Shown: piece by piece, positions 62,660 to 64,000 of the stretch | How positions within the stretch are numbered: position 1 is the stretch's first letter | How the letters are laid out: each line of letters begins with the position of its first letter | Source: Chitinivibrionales bacterium | GTDB taxonomy: Bacteria; Fibrobacterota; Chitinivibrionia; Chitinivibrionales; FEN-1185 | Assembly: GCA_035516255.1 (NCBI GenBank) | Contig: DATJAL010000002.1 | Location: 1 to 64,000 of the forward strand | Length of the DNA stretch: 64,000 nucleotides | Direction: 5' to 3' | Notes under the pieces: model-generated | What the model was told of the DNA's origin: nothing | Databases searched by the model: none | The model's input: only the letters and a program-made list of their open reading frames with translations | Position numbers and translations under genes: made by a program

Positions 62660-63316
62660 ATGTTTGATACCCATCATCTCAGAGAGCTGCTGATTAGGAC
62701 TCCAGGTATCCTTGTCGGCCTCACTATTCATGAATATTGCCATGCATTAGTTGCACATTGGCGAGGTGATGATACTGCAAAAATGGTTGGACGTCTTACT
62801 TTAAATCCCATTCCCCACCTTGATCCAATAGGAACAATACCCTTATTATTTACGACTTTTGGTTGGGCAAAACCGGTTCCTGTAAATTACTACAATTTGC
62901 GAAATCCCCGGCTCGACTCTGCACTCGTAAGTGTTGCTGGTCCGATATCGAATATTTTTTGTGCATTATCTATTGGTTTTGTTTTTCGGATTTTACAGAC
63001 CTTTTTATCCGCAGAAGGATCTTTGCTTTATACATTCCTTATTCTAAGTAAGGCTTATGCAATTAATATAGGCCTATCTTTTTTCAATCTATTACCTGTT
63101 CCCCCACTTGATGGCTCCAATATTCTTTTAAGCTTTCTTCCTCGTTCACAAATAGAACCATATTTCAGAATGATGCGCCATATACCGACCATTTTCCTTG
63201 TCCTTATTGTCTTAGAACTTATGTTTAATATAAAAACAATTTCATTTATACTTAATCCTCTTTACAAGCCGTATTATTCATTCTGGACCTTTATCATTTT
63301 TGGCGGAAGGATGTAA
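62660..63316 (+). CDS. Site-2 protease family membrane metalloprotease
   Basis: 218 residues, M50-type. Active-site motif 'HEYCH' (His24, Glu25, His28) in the second helix and the third ligand Asp151 in 'NLLPVPPLDGS'; conserved 'VAGPISN' near 93. About five membrane segments. It is the short, PDZ-free type found widely in bacteria, whose substrates are mostly unknown. Lies 50 bp after the deacetylase fusion and 3 bp before the heptose kinase gene, in one direction, so perhaps one operon. Confidence 0.93.
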   Translation: MFDTHHLRELLIRTPGILVGLTIHEYCHALVAHWRGDDTAKMVGRLTLNPIPHLDPIGTIPLLFTTFGWAKPVPVNYYNLRNPRLDSALVSVAGPISNIFCALSIGFVFRILQTFLSAEGSLLYTFLILSKAYAINIGLSFFNLLPVPPLDGSNILLSFLPRSQIEPYFRMMRHIPTIFLVLIVLELMFNIKTISFILNPLYKPYYSFWTFIIFGGRM

Positions 63317-63319
63317 TTC

Positions 63320-64000
63320 ATGCCCACCCCAAACATCTCGCAAAAGCGTTTGAAACAGATTGCGGCTAACTTTTCCCAATCATCAATCATGGTGGTGGGC
63401 GATTCCATGCTCGATGAATATGTTTGGGGAGATGTCAGCCGCATATCACCGGAAGCACCCGTGCCCGTCGTGCATGTCCGGTCGCGTTCATCCCGGCTGG
63501 GTGGCGCGGCCAACGTGGTGCAGAATCTGAAAAGCCTCGGCGTTAGCCCTTATCTTGTGTCGTTGTGCGGAAACGATGACACCGGCATACTGTTACGGAA
63601 AAAACTGGAGCAAGCGGGCTGTAATTCAAAGGGGCTGGCCGTGTCGTGCCAAAGGTCCACTACCATTAAAACAAGAATTATTGCGCGGCACCAGCAGGTG
63701 GTGCGTGTAGACAGCGAAACGGTTATTGATGTGACAAAAGACGAAGCTGAAGTCTTGTGGAAGAGCGTTTCTTCCGAATTGTCGCGAGTGAAGGGCGTCA
63801 TCATATCAGATTATTCCAAAGGCGTTGTATCCAAACCGTTTATTGTCCAGCTTCTTGATGCTTGCAAAAAAAGGAATCTGTTTGTTGCCATAGACCCCAA
63901 AGAACGGCATTTCGATTTATACAAAGGCGTGAGCATCATTACTCCCAACCTCAAGGAAGCGCATGCCGTACTCGGCGTGCCCAACGCTCAAGTCAATGAC
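63320..64000 (+). CDS. hldE: Heptose-7-phosphate kinase (HldE/RfaE kinase part), runs off the window
   Basis: 227 codons open to the window edge from the ATG at 63320. PfkB/ribokinase fold: 'VGDSMLDEYVWGDVSRISPEAPVPVV' with the RfaE-type 'ISPEAPVPV', 'LGGAANVVQNLKSLGV' and 'DPKERHFDLYKG'-like C-terminal stretch. It phosphorylates D-glycero-manno-heptose-7-phosphate in LPS inner-core heptose synthesis. Whether the nucleotidyltransferase domain follows, as in bifunctional HldE, or is separate (HldA type) lies beyond the window. Starts 3 bp after the protease stop. Confidence 0.93.
   Translation, partial: MPTPNISQKRLKQIAANFSQSSIMVVGDSMLDEYVWGDVSRISPEAPVPVVHVRSRSSRLGGAANVVQNLKSLGVSPYLVSLCGNDDTGILLRKKLEQAGCNSKGLAVSCQRSTTIKTRIIARHQQVVRVDSETVIDVTKDEAEVLWKSVSSELSRVKGVIISDYSKGVVSKPFIVQLLDACKKRNLFVAIDPKERHFDLYKGVSIITPNLKEAHAVLGVPNAQVND

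Noticed and set aside
1-64000. CRISPR arrays, tRNA, rRNA or tmRNA genes
   Set aside because: No regularly spaced repeats, and no cloverleaf, rRNA or tmRNA consensus sequence, was found on either strand.

Overview
The window looks like chromosomal DNA from a free-living Gram-negative bacterium. It has a TonB-dependent outer-membrane receptor, an OmpA-family protein with calcium-binding repeats, many lipoproteins, a heptose kinase of the LPS pathway, a type IV pilin and a canonical sigma-54 promoter. The secreted beta-helix protein with a C-terminal sorting-like domain, the TMTC-like glycosyltransferases and the many PP2C/SpoIIE response regulators suggest the FCB superphylum, perhaps Fibrobacterota/Chitinispirillia. 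That placement is an inference; no rRNA or tRNA gene is present to test it. By eye, the left three quarters are GC-rich and 49-63.3 kb is clearly more AT-rich.

1-9.4 kb: an IS200/IS605-type transposase cut by the window edge, with an end hairpin; a TonB receptor; a REP-like palindrome pair; a D-apionate-lactonase-like protein; a histidine kinase / receiver / receiver-PP2C signalling set; a ~530-bp gene-free region rich in strong hairpins (candidate structured RNA); then hisH-hisF. 9.4-27.8 kb: secreted beta-helix protein, radical SAM protein, OmpA-family protein with a large lipoprotein, cysteine synthase divergent from a Crp/Fnr regulator, a 1422-residue ATPase-TPR protein, a lipoprotein and a FolM-like reductase. 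27.9-32.7 kb: a second signalling set with the same logic, headed by a kinase whose sensor is a LacI-type sugar-binding domain.

32.7-37.7 kb: two copies of a conserved hairpin-rich element flank an exonuclease/phosphatase-family lipoprotein; next comes a compact operon of HTH regulator, BtrH-like acyltransferase and acyl carrier protein, which suggests a small undescribed acyl-transfer pathway. 37.7-48 kb is housekeeping and stress: ClpB behind a sigma-54 promoter, an HtrA-like protease without a signal peptide, the RNA ligase RtcB, CutA, glutaminyl cyclase, LarB, a dihydrouridine synthase and a PAC2 protein.

47.6-64 kb is envelope-centred: a GT-C-like membrane protein, a tandem array of three TMTC-like glycosyltransferase/TPR proteins led by a collapsed fourth copy, a type IV pilin, a DUF2142 membrane protein with a TPR partner, an ABC-2 exporter with a coupled TPR protein, a zinc-finger/membrane/polysaccharide-deacetylase fusion, a site-2 protease and the start of an HldE/RfaE heptose kinase gene. 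The strongest candidates for something undescribed are the paired RNA-like elements, the 7.4-7.9 kb RNA-like region, the BtrH-ACP operon and the TMTC array with its remnant.
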